Positions 19,342-27,550 of a stretch of 30,809 nucleotides of DNA are shown here, piece after piece. Under the pieces are notes generated by a model, which saw only the letters and a list, made by a program, of their open reading frames with translations, was not told where the DNA came from and did no database searches. The first letter of the stretch is position 1. Every line of letters begins with the position of its first letter. Source of the DNA: Zygnema cylindricum (taxonomy: Eukaryota > Streptophyta > Zygnematophyceae > Zygnematales > Zygnemataceae); NCBI GenBank assembly GCA_037447655.1, contig JBBHKE010000900.1, positions 107,983-138,791 of the forward strand. The letters run 5' to 3'. The translations under genes were made by a program, and so were the position numbers.

Positions 19342-19591
19342 CGCTCAGTGGGGGGGAGGGGGGGGGGGGGGGGGGGGGGAAATATCCGTACGATTTTTCG
19401 TACGATTCTCCGTACTCTTTTTTCGTACAGTTTTCCGTACTCTGACTGTACGGATATGCAATTTTTGCGATATATATCGCGATAATTTATGTTGGTCCCG
19501 GTACGATATATCGAGGAATCTGCTCGATCGATATTCGATATATCGGATATCGAGATTATCGCGATATGAAACTACCCGATACCCAACACTA
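19146..19591. mobile_element. hAT-like element (TAGTGTTGGG) rich in CGATATATCG
   Basis: The termini TAGTGTTGGGTATCG and CGATACCCAACACTA are perfect inverted repeats and resemble the ends of the 17893 element. The interior is packed with CGATATATCG palindromes and GTACGG motifs and holds a poly(C)/poly(G) hairpin. No 8-bp target duplication is visible (ATTCACGG versus CACCGCGC), perhaps because both sides are MITE ends and rearrangement has occurred. Confidence 0.6.
19306..19379. repeat. Poly(C)-poly(G) inverted homopolymer
   Basis: Thirty-five consecutive C (19306-19340), then GCGCTCAGT, then about 30 G with one A at 19357. The two runs can pair into a long GC hairpin. The frames across it (Pro/Gly runs) are not genes. 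Homopolymers of this length are error-prone in sequencing, so exact lengths are uncertain. Confidence 0.95.
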
Positions 19592-20128
19592 CACCGCGCA
19601 TCGTTATTAGTGTCAAAGTTTAAATAGTGTGTAAGTAAATATACCGTCATTGACGCTAATTAAGAATTTGAAAAAAAAAAAAAAAAGTTTATTCTAATTT
19701 CAGTGTTAACGCTAATTTGGAACAGCAAAAATGGAAAATTTTCTGTATGATTATATACATTATTATATGTATCCGTACAAAATATAAAAAATCGTACACC
19801 GTAGTGAAATTTAAATATCTATATGTCAGACTTATTTACATGTCAGACCAATCCCCTTTTTTTAGCGCACGTTCCTATGCGAACGCGTCCGATTTAAGTC
19901 ATTTTTTGTAAAATTTTCAACTAGAAAAGTACATTTATGTACGGTCTGACATCGACCGTACACCACACTATTTACATATTAATGTACTTTCGTTCTGTAC
20001 GCTAATTTGTACGGAACCTCAATTAACGTCAAGGAAAAATTAAAATCACGTATACTATTTTTGGGAAAAAAACAAAATTTTAAGAACCCAAATTAGTGAC
20101 CGTGACACTAATAACGATGCGCGGTGTA
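19590..20128. mobile_element. MITE with perfect 26-bp termini (539 bp)
   Basis: The first 26 bases, beginning TACACCGCGCATCGTTATTA and ending GTGTCA, are an exact inverted repeat of the last 26. If TA is the target duplication, this points to a Tc1/mariner-like origin. The interior has TTAAGAATTTGAAAA and GTACGG-type motifs and only small chance ORFs. A second, gap-truncated copy starts at 27855. Confidence 0.85.
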
Positions 20129-20246
20129 GTTCACGGTGTAGTTTCGAAAACCTTACTCGTGAAACAATGTGAATGTTTTAACGGGCCAGCTGGTAACCGA
20201 AGGGAGTTTGTGACACTTTTAACACCTCGAGTTTAATCGTTTCAAT

Positions 20247-20276
20247 GGGGGGGGGGGGGGGGGGGGGGGGGGGGGG
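20247..20276. repeat. G30 homopolymer
   Basis: Thirty consecutive G in otherwise AT-rich DNA. It could form a G-quadruplex. The exact length may be inaccurate. Confidence 0.95.
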
Positions 20277-20598
20277 CGTTCATATGTACGTATCACGTAA
20301 CGCATCCTCGTCAGGATAACCGAGTCATAGCCTATTCCCACTGGAAAAATTTCACTTCCGCAACAGACGAGCGTTCGAATAATGTACGGCATTCCGATCA
20401 CCGACTTTTTTGTTTTTCGGAAATTTTCGGAATACCGTACAAACTAACTTCCTCAAAATATTGGTGGATATTGATGTCGGGTTAAAGTAACGTATTTTGT
20501 GAAACAGACCAACGGTAACCCGACAAGATGACGCAGCAAAAACTACATCCGAACGGCTATTTCGTTGTTTTTCCCGCACATTGTTAAAGTACTACTAA

Positions 20599-21551
20599 GG
20601 GCGTGTTCCCATGTAACCGAAACTTTGAAACGTTGCTCTGGATTTTAGTGCAGATTTTACGGTGCACTTTTCAAAGTGTTCCTATATCAATCATTACTTG
20701 CGCCTTCATTACTTCAAATATGTGATAGGTGTAGACATGTACAAAATGTGCGAGAGCCTGCGATAGTACGAAACGAAATGTAGACGACTACGAAACTTCC
20801 TAAAATTAGTGACGTCTACAAAAAAGGCGACAGTTGTAGACGCCGAGATTTTTGTGACATTGTAGATTTTTAGGGTTTTGTCACATTGCGAAGTCATGCT
20901 ACCTTGTGACGTCATCGACACGTAAACTTTCCGCCATGGCTTCCCGATTTTTTTTCTTACCATGTATCATTAGATATGCCATCAAAATGAGACCAAAAAT
21001 ATATATAAAAAAGAATAAAATATATCTTTCATTTTATACTATTATTGATGCATTTCATTTAGAGATGAGAGAAAGAGGAGCGGTCGAATGAGAAAGATGG
21101 GGAGAGACGAGGACGTTGTAAATTTTTGCATAGGACCCGTGAATGAAATTGGAGGTCCGAGACCCCAACAATTTTTTTCCGTACATGCTTGTCAATTTTG
21201 TACGTACATGCGCGTGACGAGCATGGAAAAAAATAGCGAGTACTCTCCCTCTTTCAAAAAAATTTGAAGACGTTTCACGCGTGCAATAACTGCTATTTAT
21301 TTGTCGATACGGTGTCATGTTGGATGAAATCAGATCACGATTTTATTCCATTACAACTGTGAAGATGAGTTGGAAGTGGGTCGCGATGATAATAACGCTA
21401 AATTTCCGTACCTTCCAAGTTCCAAGATGACGCAAAATGTACTTGTGTTTATGCCCATTTTTCGTACGGAGTAATATTTTCTCGTTGGAAGTCCCATTTT
21501 CTGTGAAAACGACGGAAAATAACCCTTACTTGAACACATGGGAACACACCC
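20599..21551 (+). mobile_element. Harbinger/Tourist-like element (953 bp)
   Basis: The left end GGGCGTGTTCCCATGT and the reversed right end GGGTGTGTTCCCATGT are inverted repeats, flanked by the triplet TAA on both sides (20596-20598 and 21552-21554). GGG-starting ends with a 3-bp TWA duplication are typical of PIF/Harbinger. No transposase is present; the small ORFs show no domains. This is the best preserved member of the family also seen at 2551, 4229, 16350 and 26390. Confidence 0.75.
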
Positions 21552-21730
21552 TAAGTTTGAAAAACTGCAAGTTTGTTTTCGCGCCTATGTTTCATGACGT
21601 CGAAGTGTGTGACGTGTCACAGGACACCTTCGATCGGAGTAATATGCCAAATTTTTGGTGTAAACAAGACTCGTTTTCCGATGAGTTCTCGGAAAATCAT
21701 CGGAATGGGCAAAAAGTTACAAAAGCTCTA

Positions 21731-21735
21731 GTGGG
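21731..21735. repeat. Target site duplication, left (GTGGG)
   Basis: GTGGG directly precedes the LTR end at 21736 and is repeated at 25864-25868 directly after the other LTR. Five-base duplications are the norm for copia integrases. Confidence 0.9.
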
Positions 21736-22004
21736 TGAAATTCTATGGGCTCCATTGCCCACAGAATTCGCAGATCCAAAAGAAGCTAATCTAGATAGTG
21801 CCGACTCCAAGATGATATAAACCCAAATGAATGATCCCTTGATAATCAAAACCCCAATACACCTTCACCCAGCGAAGAGAAGACCTTTTGTGTGCTCAGT
21901 TCCACCACATAATGCAAAGCTTGAATATGTGTTTTAGACAATACTCCCCACTTTGACTTTCCCACTAAATAAGTGCCACCCTGGCACGCAAAGACTTTGA
22001 CCGA

Positions 22005-22039
22005 CTACACCCCTGTGTAGCTTAGACTCCCCTAAGTCC
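22005..22039 (-). other. Twin LTR hairpins (3' LTR)
   Basis: In element sense: GGACTT-AGGG-GAGTCT (22024-22039), where the end pairs are G-U wobbles compared with the other copies, and CTACAC-AGGG-GTGTAG (22005-22020), a perfect stem. The stem of the second hairpin differs from the 4891-4906 copy by a compensated pair. Confidence 0.6.
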
Positions 22040-22550
22040 GCAGCAAAAAGAATCACTGAATTTGCTCAACCGAGCATTAAGTTATGGCTGGTCAAAGATG
22101 ACCTTTATAGTTACAAGCTCTCTTAGAGAGAGGTACCTAAATATCACCAAGTCTTGGTCTGCCTACTCATGACTACCTACTACTAAACCCTAGTCCAATA
22201 GGAAAACTATAAAGTACAAGAAGGTACAATGGGCGATGTACTTATTGTACATCCATTGTACGACAGGGTCTACAAGGTGACACCTGTCAAATCGGAAGCC
22301 ATTGTTCCTCCTCCCATCTTCTCCGGTATCAAATAATGTGGCGCCACGTAGCACTGCGTGACACTATCTCCGTATGCCGCCAAAAGCTCACTTTGCGTGG
22401 CGGTTATAATGCCGGTCGTCCGATCAAAACATATTTTACATGGTTTAGATTGGCGTACATGCATGAATTGCTCCTTTTGGTTAGTCTGCTGCTAAGTAGC
22501 TGTTGCGTTAATGTTTATATATCTTTGAAACCCGTCATGTGTATCGTTTC

Positions 22551-22624
22551 GGTAATGCCTAATTGGATAAGGCTTACGTCTACATAGCAAACCACAGACC
22601 CAGGTTCAAATCCGGTTTAGAGCA
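22551..22624 (+). other. tRNA-like block, antisense to the 3' LTR
   Basis: TGCCTAATTGGATAAGGC resembles a tRNA D-arm and A box, and GGTTCAAATCC at 22603-22613 is a B box about 40 bp further on. The T-stem does not pair well and no full cloverleaf forms, so this is tRNA-derived and not a tRNA gene. Confidence 0.6.
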
Positions 22625-22802
22625 GCATATTGGCCACCTATTTGTTTTCCTGCCTGTTTTTGCCTGTTTCTTCTTTTTGACTATGGGGGCAACCATGGCT
22701 ATCTCTGTCTTCCAGTGACTACGACAAGTATGGATGACTTAGACAAGACCATCTGAAAACACATAGAATAAATTCAGACCTAGAAAATACACAAATTTAA
22801 CA

Positions 22803-22817
22803 CTCCCCTTATTTTTT
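22803..22817 (-). other. Polypurine tract of the TR-GAG element
   Basis: On the minus strand AAAAAATAAGGGGAG directly precedes the 3' LTR start TGTTAAAT. It is the plus-strand primer site and nearly identical to that of copia element 1 at 792-804. Confidence 0.85.
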
Positions 22818-22841
22818 AGTCTTCTATTGCGCCAACTCCCA

Positions 22842-24818
22842 CTAAATAAAAACAACAAAAACAAAATCCCCCCTTTTTTTTTTCGTTCTTTTCCTATAAT
22901 TAAACTTTAAGAATATACCCTCATATTTTAAAAGGTCTATTAGATGAGCTGAAATTAACATTCCAGCTTGCTGATCACACATTTTATTTAGCATCTCACT
23001 TTTTATAAATTTGAGCAAAGATTTTATCCACCTCATCACTTTTCCATCCACACAAAATCCGATTTCCCTCTTGCAATTTAAACAGCCAGCCACATCCTCA
23101 ATCTGCAACACACACCCCGATGCTAACCCTTTTACAGGCGCACCTTCATAGATGGCATCACTCCCATTAGTGATGTCAAGTCCATTACCCCCCATATTTA
23201 TCGTTATATCAAGATTCCCCACTAAGTTCCTCATAAAATCTACATCTTCCGAGCTCATATTTTTATCCATGATACTCAACCCATTTTCTGAACTTTCCTC
23301 ACTCTCTCTCATGGAATTCTTTCCACTATCACTTTCTATAATGATTTTCAAAGAGTATTTCTCCTCCCCTAAACTTTTCATTAAATATTTCTTTTCTCCC
23401 CTATCCTTTAAAACCCCCTCTAGTTTTACTTCTCCCCTTTCCTCCAAATCCGTTGAAGTCTCCCTTTCCAACCAGTTTTCTGTTTCCAAAATATTTATAA
23501 AATTATCCTCATTATTTTTATTTTTCCCTTTTTCATTTATGTATCCTAGATTTGACTTTCTCATTTCTAAGTCATACTTTTTACACTCTTTCACATCCTC
23601 ATCATTTCTAACTCCCTCAAGTACCTCCCTTCCTCTTACTTCCCTTATACCTCCAAAAGCACATCGTTGCTTTCGTGTAATTTCTGTGTACTTCTCTCTC
23701 TTCTCCATTCTACCGATGTGAAGAAGCTCCAAAATTTCTTCATCCTCTTCATCCTCTTCCCCTTCTTCCTCCTCTTTCACATTCCAACTTCTAAGTTCTT
23801 CCAAACAAGGACACTCCTCTATATAGTGACCCGGTTCTCTACAAAAGAAGCAAACACCCTTTTTCAAAGCTCCCCTTTCTTTTCCTCTCCCTCTCTTTCC
23901 ACCAAAGTTCCGATAAGGTTTACCTTGGTCTTTCTTCCTCTCATCACGCTTCCGCTCGTCACTGCCGTTCCTCTCATCACGCTTCCGCCAATCACCACCA
24001 GCTGTAAATGCAGTTACCCTCTCACTTCCCCTACGAAGCTCCAAAGTGCTTTCCCTCACAAGAATTATCCCCATGGTAAAGCTCCAAGTCCATGAACAGC
24101 CATCCATTGCCTGCATACGATTAATGATGTTTTCGTACTCATCTGGGAGTTTCATGAGTAGTGTATTGATCTTTCTCTCATCAGATTCTACATACCCCGC
24201 ACTAGCAAACTCAACATATAACGCAGCAATATCATTGCAAAACTCTATCATGTTACCGCCTTTATAAACATAGGCCTCTATTTCCTGTTTTACTAACTGC
24301 TGCCTCTGAATAGTCTCACTCTTATAAATCTGCGTTAGTGTTTCCCATATTTCCGAAGACTTGGTAAGACTTAAAAGAGTGATAGCTATGGACTTAGACA
24401 CATATCTAAGTATAAGATGTTTTGCTATAGTGTTTTTATACTCCCAAATTGTACTATCATTTTCTTCAGTTTTACTTATAACCCCTCTAAGTGAAGATGT
24501 GGCGGAGAGCATAGCTCCCCTCACCATAAATGTCCCTTTATCCTTCTTCCCTTTTCCCCCTTCCATCACAATATTTTTCCCTTCACCTTTCGTTGCATCT
24601 GAACTCCGGTTAATATTCTGGGCAGCCTCAGATGGTTCTCCACAGTAAGCTCCTCCAAAGCCAGGTGGCAGACATCTCACTTGTCCCGAAACAATTCCCC
24701 ATAAGTGCTTCTCGAAAAGCAATCCCTCCATAATAAACTCCCAATAAGTGAAGTCTGTTCCATCGAACATAGGCACCCTAGATGGTGGGCCCATAACCTG
24801 AAATTCTATGGGCTCCAT
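22842..24818 (-). CDS. Gag-only protein with CCHC knuckle and long charged C-terminus
   Basis: An uninterrupted frame runs from 24842 to 22842. The first ATG is at 24818, inside the LTR; the next is at 24794, inside the primer-binding site. The protein begins with copia Gag features (PMFDGTDFTYWEFIMEGLLF), followed by a UBN2-type capsid domain (residues roughly 115-265, with SSEIWETLTQIYKSE and LMKLPDEYENIINRMQAM). A basic Arg/Lys/Gly region leads to the zinc knuckle CFFCREPGHYIEEC near residue 330, the nucleic-acid-binding part of Gag. A very acidic run (EEEEGEEDEEDEE) and about 300 further charged residues follow, with a Cys cluster (CLNCKREIGFC). I recognise no pol domain. It presumably forms particles that package the element RNA. 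The open frame over 660 codons despite diverged LTRs suggests retained function. Confidence 0.88.
   Translation of the reverse strand: MEPIEFQVMGPPSRVPMFDGTDFTYWEFIMEGLLFEKHLWGIVSGQVRCLPPGFGGAYCGEPSEAAQNINRSSDATKGEGKNIVMEGGKGKKDKGTFMVRGAMLSATSSLRGVISKTEENDSTIWEYKNTIAKHLILRYVSKSIAITLLSLTKSSEIWETLTQIYKSETIQRQQLVKQEIEAYVYKGGNMIEFCNDIAALYVEFASAGYVESDERKINTLLMKLPDEYENIINRMQAMDGCSWTWSFTMGIILVRESTLELRRGSERVTAFTAGGDWRKRDERNGSDERKRDERKKDQGKPYRNFGGKRGRGKERGALKKGVCFFCREPGHYIEECPCLEELRSWNVKEEEEGEEDEEDEEILELLHIGRMEKREKYTEITRKQRCAFGGIREVRGREVLEGVRNDEDVKECKKYDLEMRKSNLGYINEKGKNKNNEDNFINILETENWLERETSTDLEERGEVKLEGVLKDRGEKKYLMKSLGEEKYSLKIIIESDSGKNSMRESEESSENGLSIMDKNMSSEDVDFMRNLVGNLDITINMGGNGLDITNGSDAIYEGAPVKGLASGCVLQIEDVAGCLNCKREIGFCVDGKVMRWIKSLLKFIKSEMLNKMCDQQAGMLISAHLIDLLKYEGIFLKFNYRKRTKKKRGDFVFVVFI
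24784..24798 (-). other. Primer-binding site matching initiator tRNA-Met anticodon arm
   Basis: The plus-strand sequence GGTGGGCCCATAACC is identical, as I recall it, to the anticodon arm of plant initiator tRNA-Met, containing the CAT anticodon. The minus strand, read after the LTR end ATTTCA, is its complement. This is the internal or half-tRNA priming arrangement known from Drosophila copia, not the usual plant copia site that pairs with the tRNA 3' end. Confidence 0.75.
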
Positions 24819-25068
24819 TGCCCACAGAATTCGCAGATCCAAAAGAAGCTAATCTAGATATTGCCGACTCCAAGTTGATATAAACCCAAATAAATGATCC
24901 CTTGACAATAAGAACCCCAATATACCTTCACCCCTGTGAAAAGAATACCTTCTGTGTGCTCAGTTCCACCACAAAATGCAAAGCTTCAATATGTGTTTTG
25001 GACAATATTCCCCACTTTGACTTTCCCACTGAATAAGTGCCACCCTGGCACGCAAAGACTCTGACCGA

Positions 25069-25103
25069 CTACACTCTTGTGTAGCTTGGACTCCCCTGAG
25101 TCC
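25069..25103 (-). other. Twin LTR hairpins (5' LTR)
   Basis: In element sense: GGACTC-AGGG-GAGTCC (25088-25103) and CTACAC-AAGA-GTGTAG (25069-25084). Both 6-bp stems are perfect; only the loop of the second has changed. They lie downstream of the TATA box and so within the predicted RNA leader. Confidence 0.6.
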
Positions 25104-25165
25104 GCAGCAAAAAGAATCACTGAATTTGCTCACCCGAGCATTAAGTTATGGCTGGTCAAAGATGA

Positions 25166-25174
25166 CATTTATAG
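25166..25174 (-). promoter_or_regulatory. LTR TATA-like box (5' LTR)
   Basis: CTATAAATG on the minus strand, with a CTCTCTTAGAGAG inverted repeat just upstream in element sense. The same layout occurs in the 3' LTR (22102-22110) and in copia element 1 (1549-1556). Confidence 0.5.
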
Positions 25175-25609
25175 TTACAAGCTCTCTTAGAGAGAGGTAC
25201 CTAAATATCACTAAGTCTTGGTCTGCCTACTCACGACTACCTACTACTAAACCCTAGTCCAATAGGAACACTATAAAGTACAAGAAGGTACAATGGGCGA
25301 TGTACTTATTGTACGTCTATTGAACGACAAGGTCTACAAGGTGACACCTGTCAAATCGGAAGCCATGGTTCCTCCTCCCATCTTCTCTGGTATCAAATAA
25401 TGTGGCGCCACGTGGCACCGCTTGACGCTATCTCCGTATGCCGCCAAAAGCTCACTTCGCGTGGCGGCTATAATGCCGGCCGTCCGATCAAAACATATTT
25501 TACATGGTTCAGATTCGCGTACATGCATGAATTGCTCCTTTTGGTTAGTCTGCTGTTAAGTAGCTGTTGCGTTAATGTTTATATATCTTTGAAACCCGTG
25601 TATCGTTTC

Positions 25610-25683
25610 AGTAATGCCTTATTGGATAAGGCTTACGTCTACATAGCTAACCACAGACCCAGGTTCAAATCCGGTTTATAGCA
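25610..25683 (+). other. tRNA-like block, antisense to the 5' LTR
   Basis: Same block as 22551-22624: a TTATTGGATAAGGC A-box-like segment and the B box GGTTCAAATCC at 25662-25672. Only a few differences separate the copies. Confidence 0.6.
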
Positions 25684-25863
25684 TTATTTTGGCCACCTAT
25701 CAGTTTTCCTGCCTGTTTTTGCCTGTTTCTTCTTTTTTGACTATGGGGGTAGCCATGGCTATCTCTGTCTTCCAGTGACTACGACAAGTATGGATGACTT
25801 AGACAAGACCATCTGACAAACACATAGAATAAATTCAGACCTAGAAAATACACAAATTTAACA

Positions 25864-25868
25864 GTGGG
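25864..25868. repeat. Target site duplication, right (GTGGG)
   Basis: Identical to 21731-21735 and immediately adjacent to the LTR end ...TTAACA. Confidence 0.9.
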
Positions 25869-26041
25869 AATAGGCTATCAAAGTGGCATGCGACGACTGT
25901 TCCGACGATTTCATAGACATATCCGCATATAACACTAGTACCGTACCGTACCGTACAGTATTGTACATTATAGTACTGTTGCTGCCAAATTACTATACAG
26001 TAGTTTGTGCATGGTAGTGAGGATACGCCAATACTGCACAG

Positions 26042-26262
26042 TAAACCGTGAATCACTATTAGCGTAAATGTTTTTTTCGCAAGTTAAAACATCTTTTTCC
26101 CGTACACACTTATCAGATTTTGGATCTAACGGTTGCGATTGAAAGGTAGCATTCTCAGCTTCCGAATGGCGGTCTCAAATTGAAAATCCAATAAGTGTGT
26201 ACGGAGAAAAGATGTTTTAACTGGCGAAAAAAACATTGACGGTAATAACGATTCGCGGTGTA
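26042..26262. mobile_element. Foldback MITE, TACACCG family, copy 5
   Basis: The left arm is TAAACCGTGAATCACTATTA...GTTAAAACATCTTTTTCCCG. The right arm is GGAGAAAAGATGTTTTAACT...TAATAACGATTCGCGGTGTA. The arms form inverted repeats of about 75 bp, the clearest foldback structure in this family. Confidence 0.8.
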
Positions 26263-26389
26263 GCTGCCAAAATTTGTTCTGCACGGGAGGGAAATGTAGC
26301 ACTAGCTGCCAATAATCGACATATTATAAAGTGATCGGACGGCCAATATGGCGTCGTAAAATAAGGAGGTGAAGAATAATACACACTCG

Positions 26390-27483
26390 GGGTGTATCTT
26401 CATGTGCCAAAGTAAGGGTTTTTTTTGTTGTTTTCCTGTAAAACTTAGAGCCGTACCGCGTTAGTTTATGCCGTACAAAAAAACAGAAAAAAAGAGAAGT
26501 ACATTTTGCGTCATCGTCGAATTTTGAATGTACTACATGTTGTCGACTTGTGTTCTTCGACCCACGACCACGCCAAAAAACGTCATCTTCAAACTTTTCA
26601 TTAAAAAACAGGGACGATGTGTTTCAAAACAAAGTATTTAAAAAAAAACAAATAGGAACACAGATTAGCACGTGTAAAAAAAATTACAAAAATTTCAATC
26701 GAATATAATCGACGACGAAAGGTACACTCTTCGTTTTATTTTTTATGTTTGCGTTCAAGTATGACGAGGTAAAGTACACAATTTGTTAAGTTTTGTCCGT
26801 TTGCGCCGGGAACGGATTTTATTTCGCCAAGGATCTCAAGATTTTGATGCCATTTCATGTCGAGCGGAGAAGTGACGCAAAGGCAAAATGTATATTCTTC
26901 AACCGTGAAACGACACAGGCTGGAAGGCGGTACGTCTACAATATCACGAAAACTCAGGCGACTTCAAAAGCTGCTACAAAAAATAACGTGCGTCATCCCA
27001 TATTGTAGACGTTGACAGCCGTCATGGGCATTGTCAGCGTATACAATCGTCACACGCTTAAGTAACTAGGTCGTTCATAGTTCAAAAGTAGGTGAAAGTA
27101 GGCCCATACAATATGCTTATTGTATGCAAAATATACAATACGACCTTAAGACCCATATTGTATTCGGACCTATTCGGACCAGTTAAAACATTCGGACAAA
27201 AAATTGGACCAACTAAAACATTCGGACCAAATTTTTTCATTTACACCGTCAAATTCGGACAATCGGACGGTCGCTGATCAAAGTAGCGATCCAATAAGAT
27301 CACATGAAAAGCCCATAACACAACTTATGATAAAGGCGCCGACCAAAGGCCTACCATAAAAATGCCTACTTTTGAACTATGATGTCGTTGTTCCACATAG
27401 GGACACCCGAAATCCGGGTCCGCCGGATCTACGCTATGAAACACAGTTTTTTCTCTTAGTTTCAAGTACATGGAGACGCACCC
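26390..27483 (-). mobile_element. Harbinger-like element, inverted, with nested hAT MITE
   Basis: The left end GGGTGTATCTTCATGTGCC, followed by AAAGTAAGGGTTTTTTTTG, is the reverse of the right end of the 20599 copy. The right end is ACATGGAGACGCACCC. Flanking triplets are TCG and TCA, an imperfect duplication. A hAT MITE sits inside at 27076-27381. No transposase is seen; the ORF at 26793 has no domain. Confidence 0.55.
27076..27381. mobile_element. hAT MITE, CATAGTTC family, copy 3 (306 bp)
   Basis: The ends CATAGTTCAAAAGTAGG and CCTACTTTTGAACTATG are perfect inverted repeats. The 8-bp flanks are AGGTCGTT and ATGTCGTT (7 of 8 identical). The interior includes a local repeat of ATTCGGACC/AAAACATTCGGAC units not seen in the other two copies. 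Confidence 0.88.
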
Positions 27484-27550
27484 TCAATTTCGACGATAGC
27501 TGTATCGATTTCGAATTTGATTGGAGCATGTCAATTTGCCCGAAGTACAG

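Larger units (their letters stand above)
21736..22802 (-). repeat. 3' LTR of the TR-GAG element
   Basis: In element sense it starts TGTTAAATTTGTGTATTTTC at 22802 and ends GCCCATAGAATTTCA at 21736. It contains an antisense tRNA-like block (22551-22624), a TATA-like CTATAAAGG (22102-22110, minus), twin hairpins (22005-22039) and a further stem-loop GTGCCA-CCC-TGGCAC (21973-21987). Open frames in it (21437, 22270, 22336) are repeated at the other LTR and show no domain. Confidence 0.93.
21736..25863 (-). mobile_element. Complete TR-GAG-like non-autonomous LTR retrotransposon
   Basis: 4128 bp, with two LTRs (21736-22802 and 24799-25863) ending TG...CA in element sense, a GTGGG target duplication, a primer-binding site at 24784-24798 and a polypurine tract at 22803-22817. 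The interior is only about 2.0 kb and is filled by one Gag reading frame. No protease, integrase, RT or RNase H motif is present, so it would need enzymes from a relative. The LTRs are similar but differ at many sites, particularly near 21780-21930 versus 24850-24990, so the insertion is not very recent. The polypurine tract and U3 start resemble copia element 1 at 792-830. Confidence 0.93.
24799..25863 (-). repeat. 5' LTR of the TR-GAG element
   Basis: It aligns along its whole length with 21736-22802. It contains the promoter (TATA-like CTATAAATG, 25166-25174, minus), twin hairpins at 25069-25103, a stem-loop GTGCCA-CCC-TGGCAC at 25037-25051, and a tRNA-like block at 25610-25683. The first in-frame ATG of gag (24816-24818) lies near its 3' end. 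Confidence 0.93.

Noticed and set aside
19146-19599. 8-bp target duplication for the TAGTGTTGGG element
   Set aside because: The flanks ATTCACGG and CACCGCGC do not match, so no duplication is claimed.
19198-19650. Pro-rich and Gly-rich proteins across the homopolymers
   Set aside because: They are created by the poly(C)/poly(G) runs and CGATAT repeats of a transposon.
22551-22624. Functional tRNA gene
   Set aside because: A and B boxes are present, but the T-stem and acceptor stem do not pair, and the block is repeated within LTRs.
23152-24648. Plus-strand open frames (189, 142, 73 and 95 codons) across the Gag region
   Set aside because: They are antisense shadows of the intact minus-strand Gag frame, rich in Ser/Leu/Phe, with no domain.
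22270-25681. Paired small ORFs in both LTRs (22270/25334 minus, 22336/25400 plus)
   Set aside because: Their repetition is explained by LTR identity; no domain, and differences between copies do not look synonymous-biased by eye.
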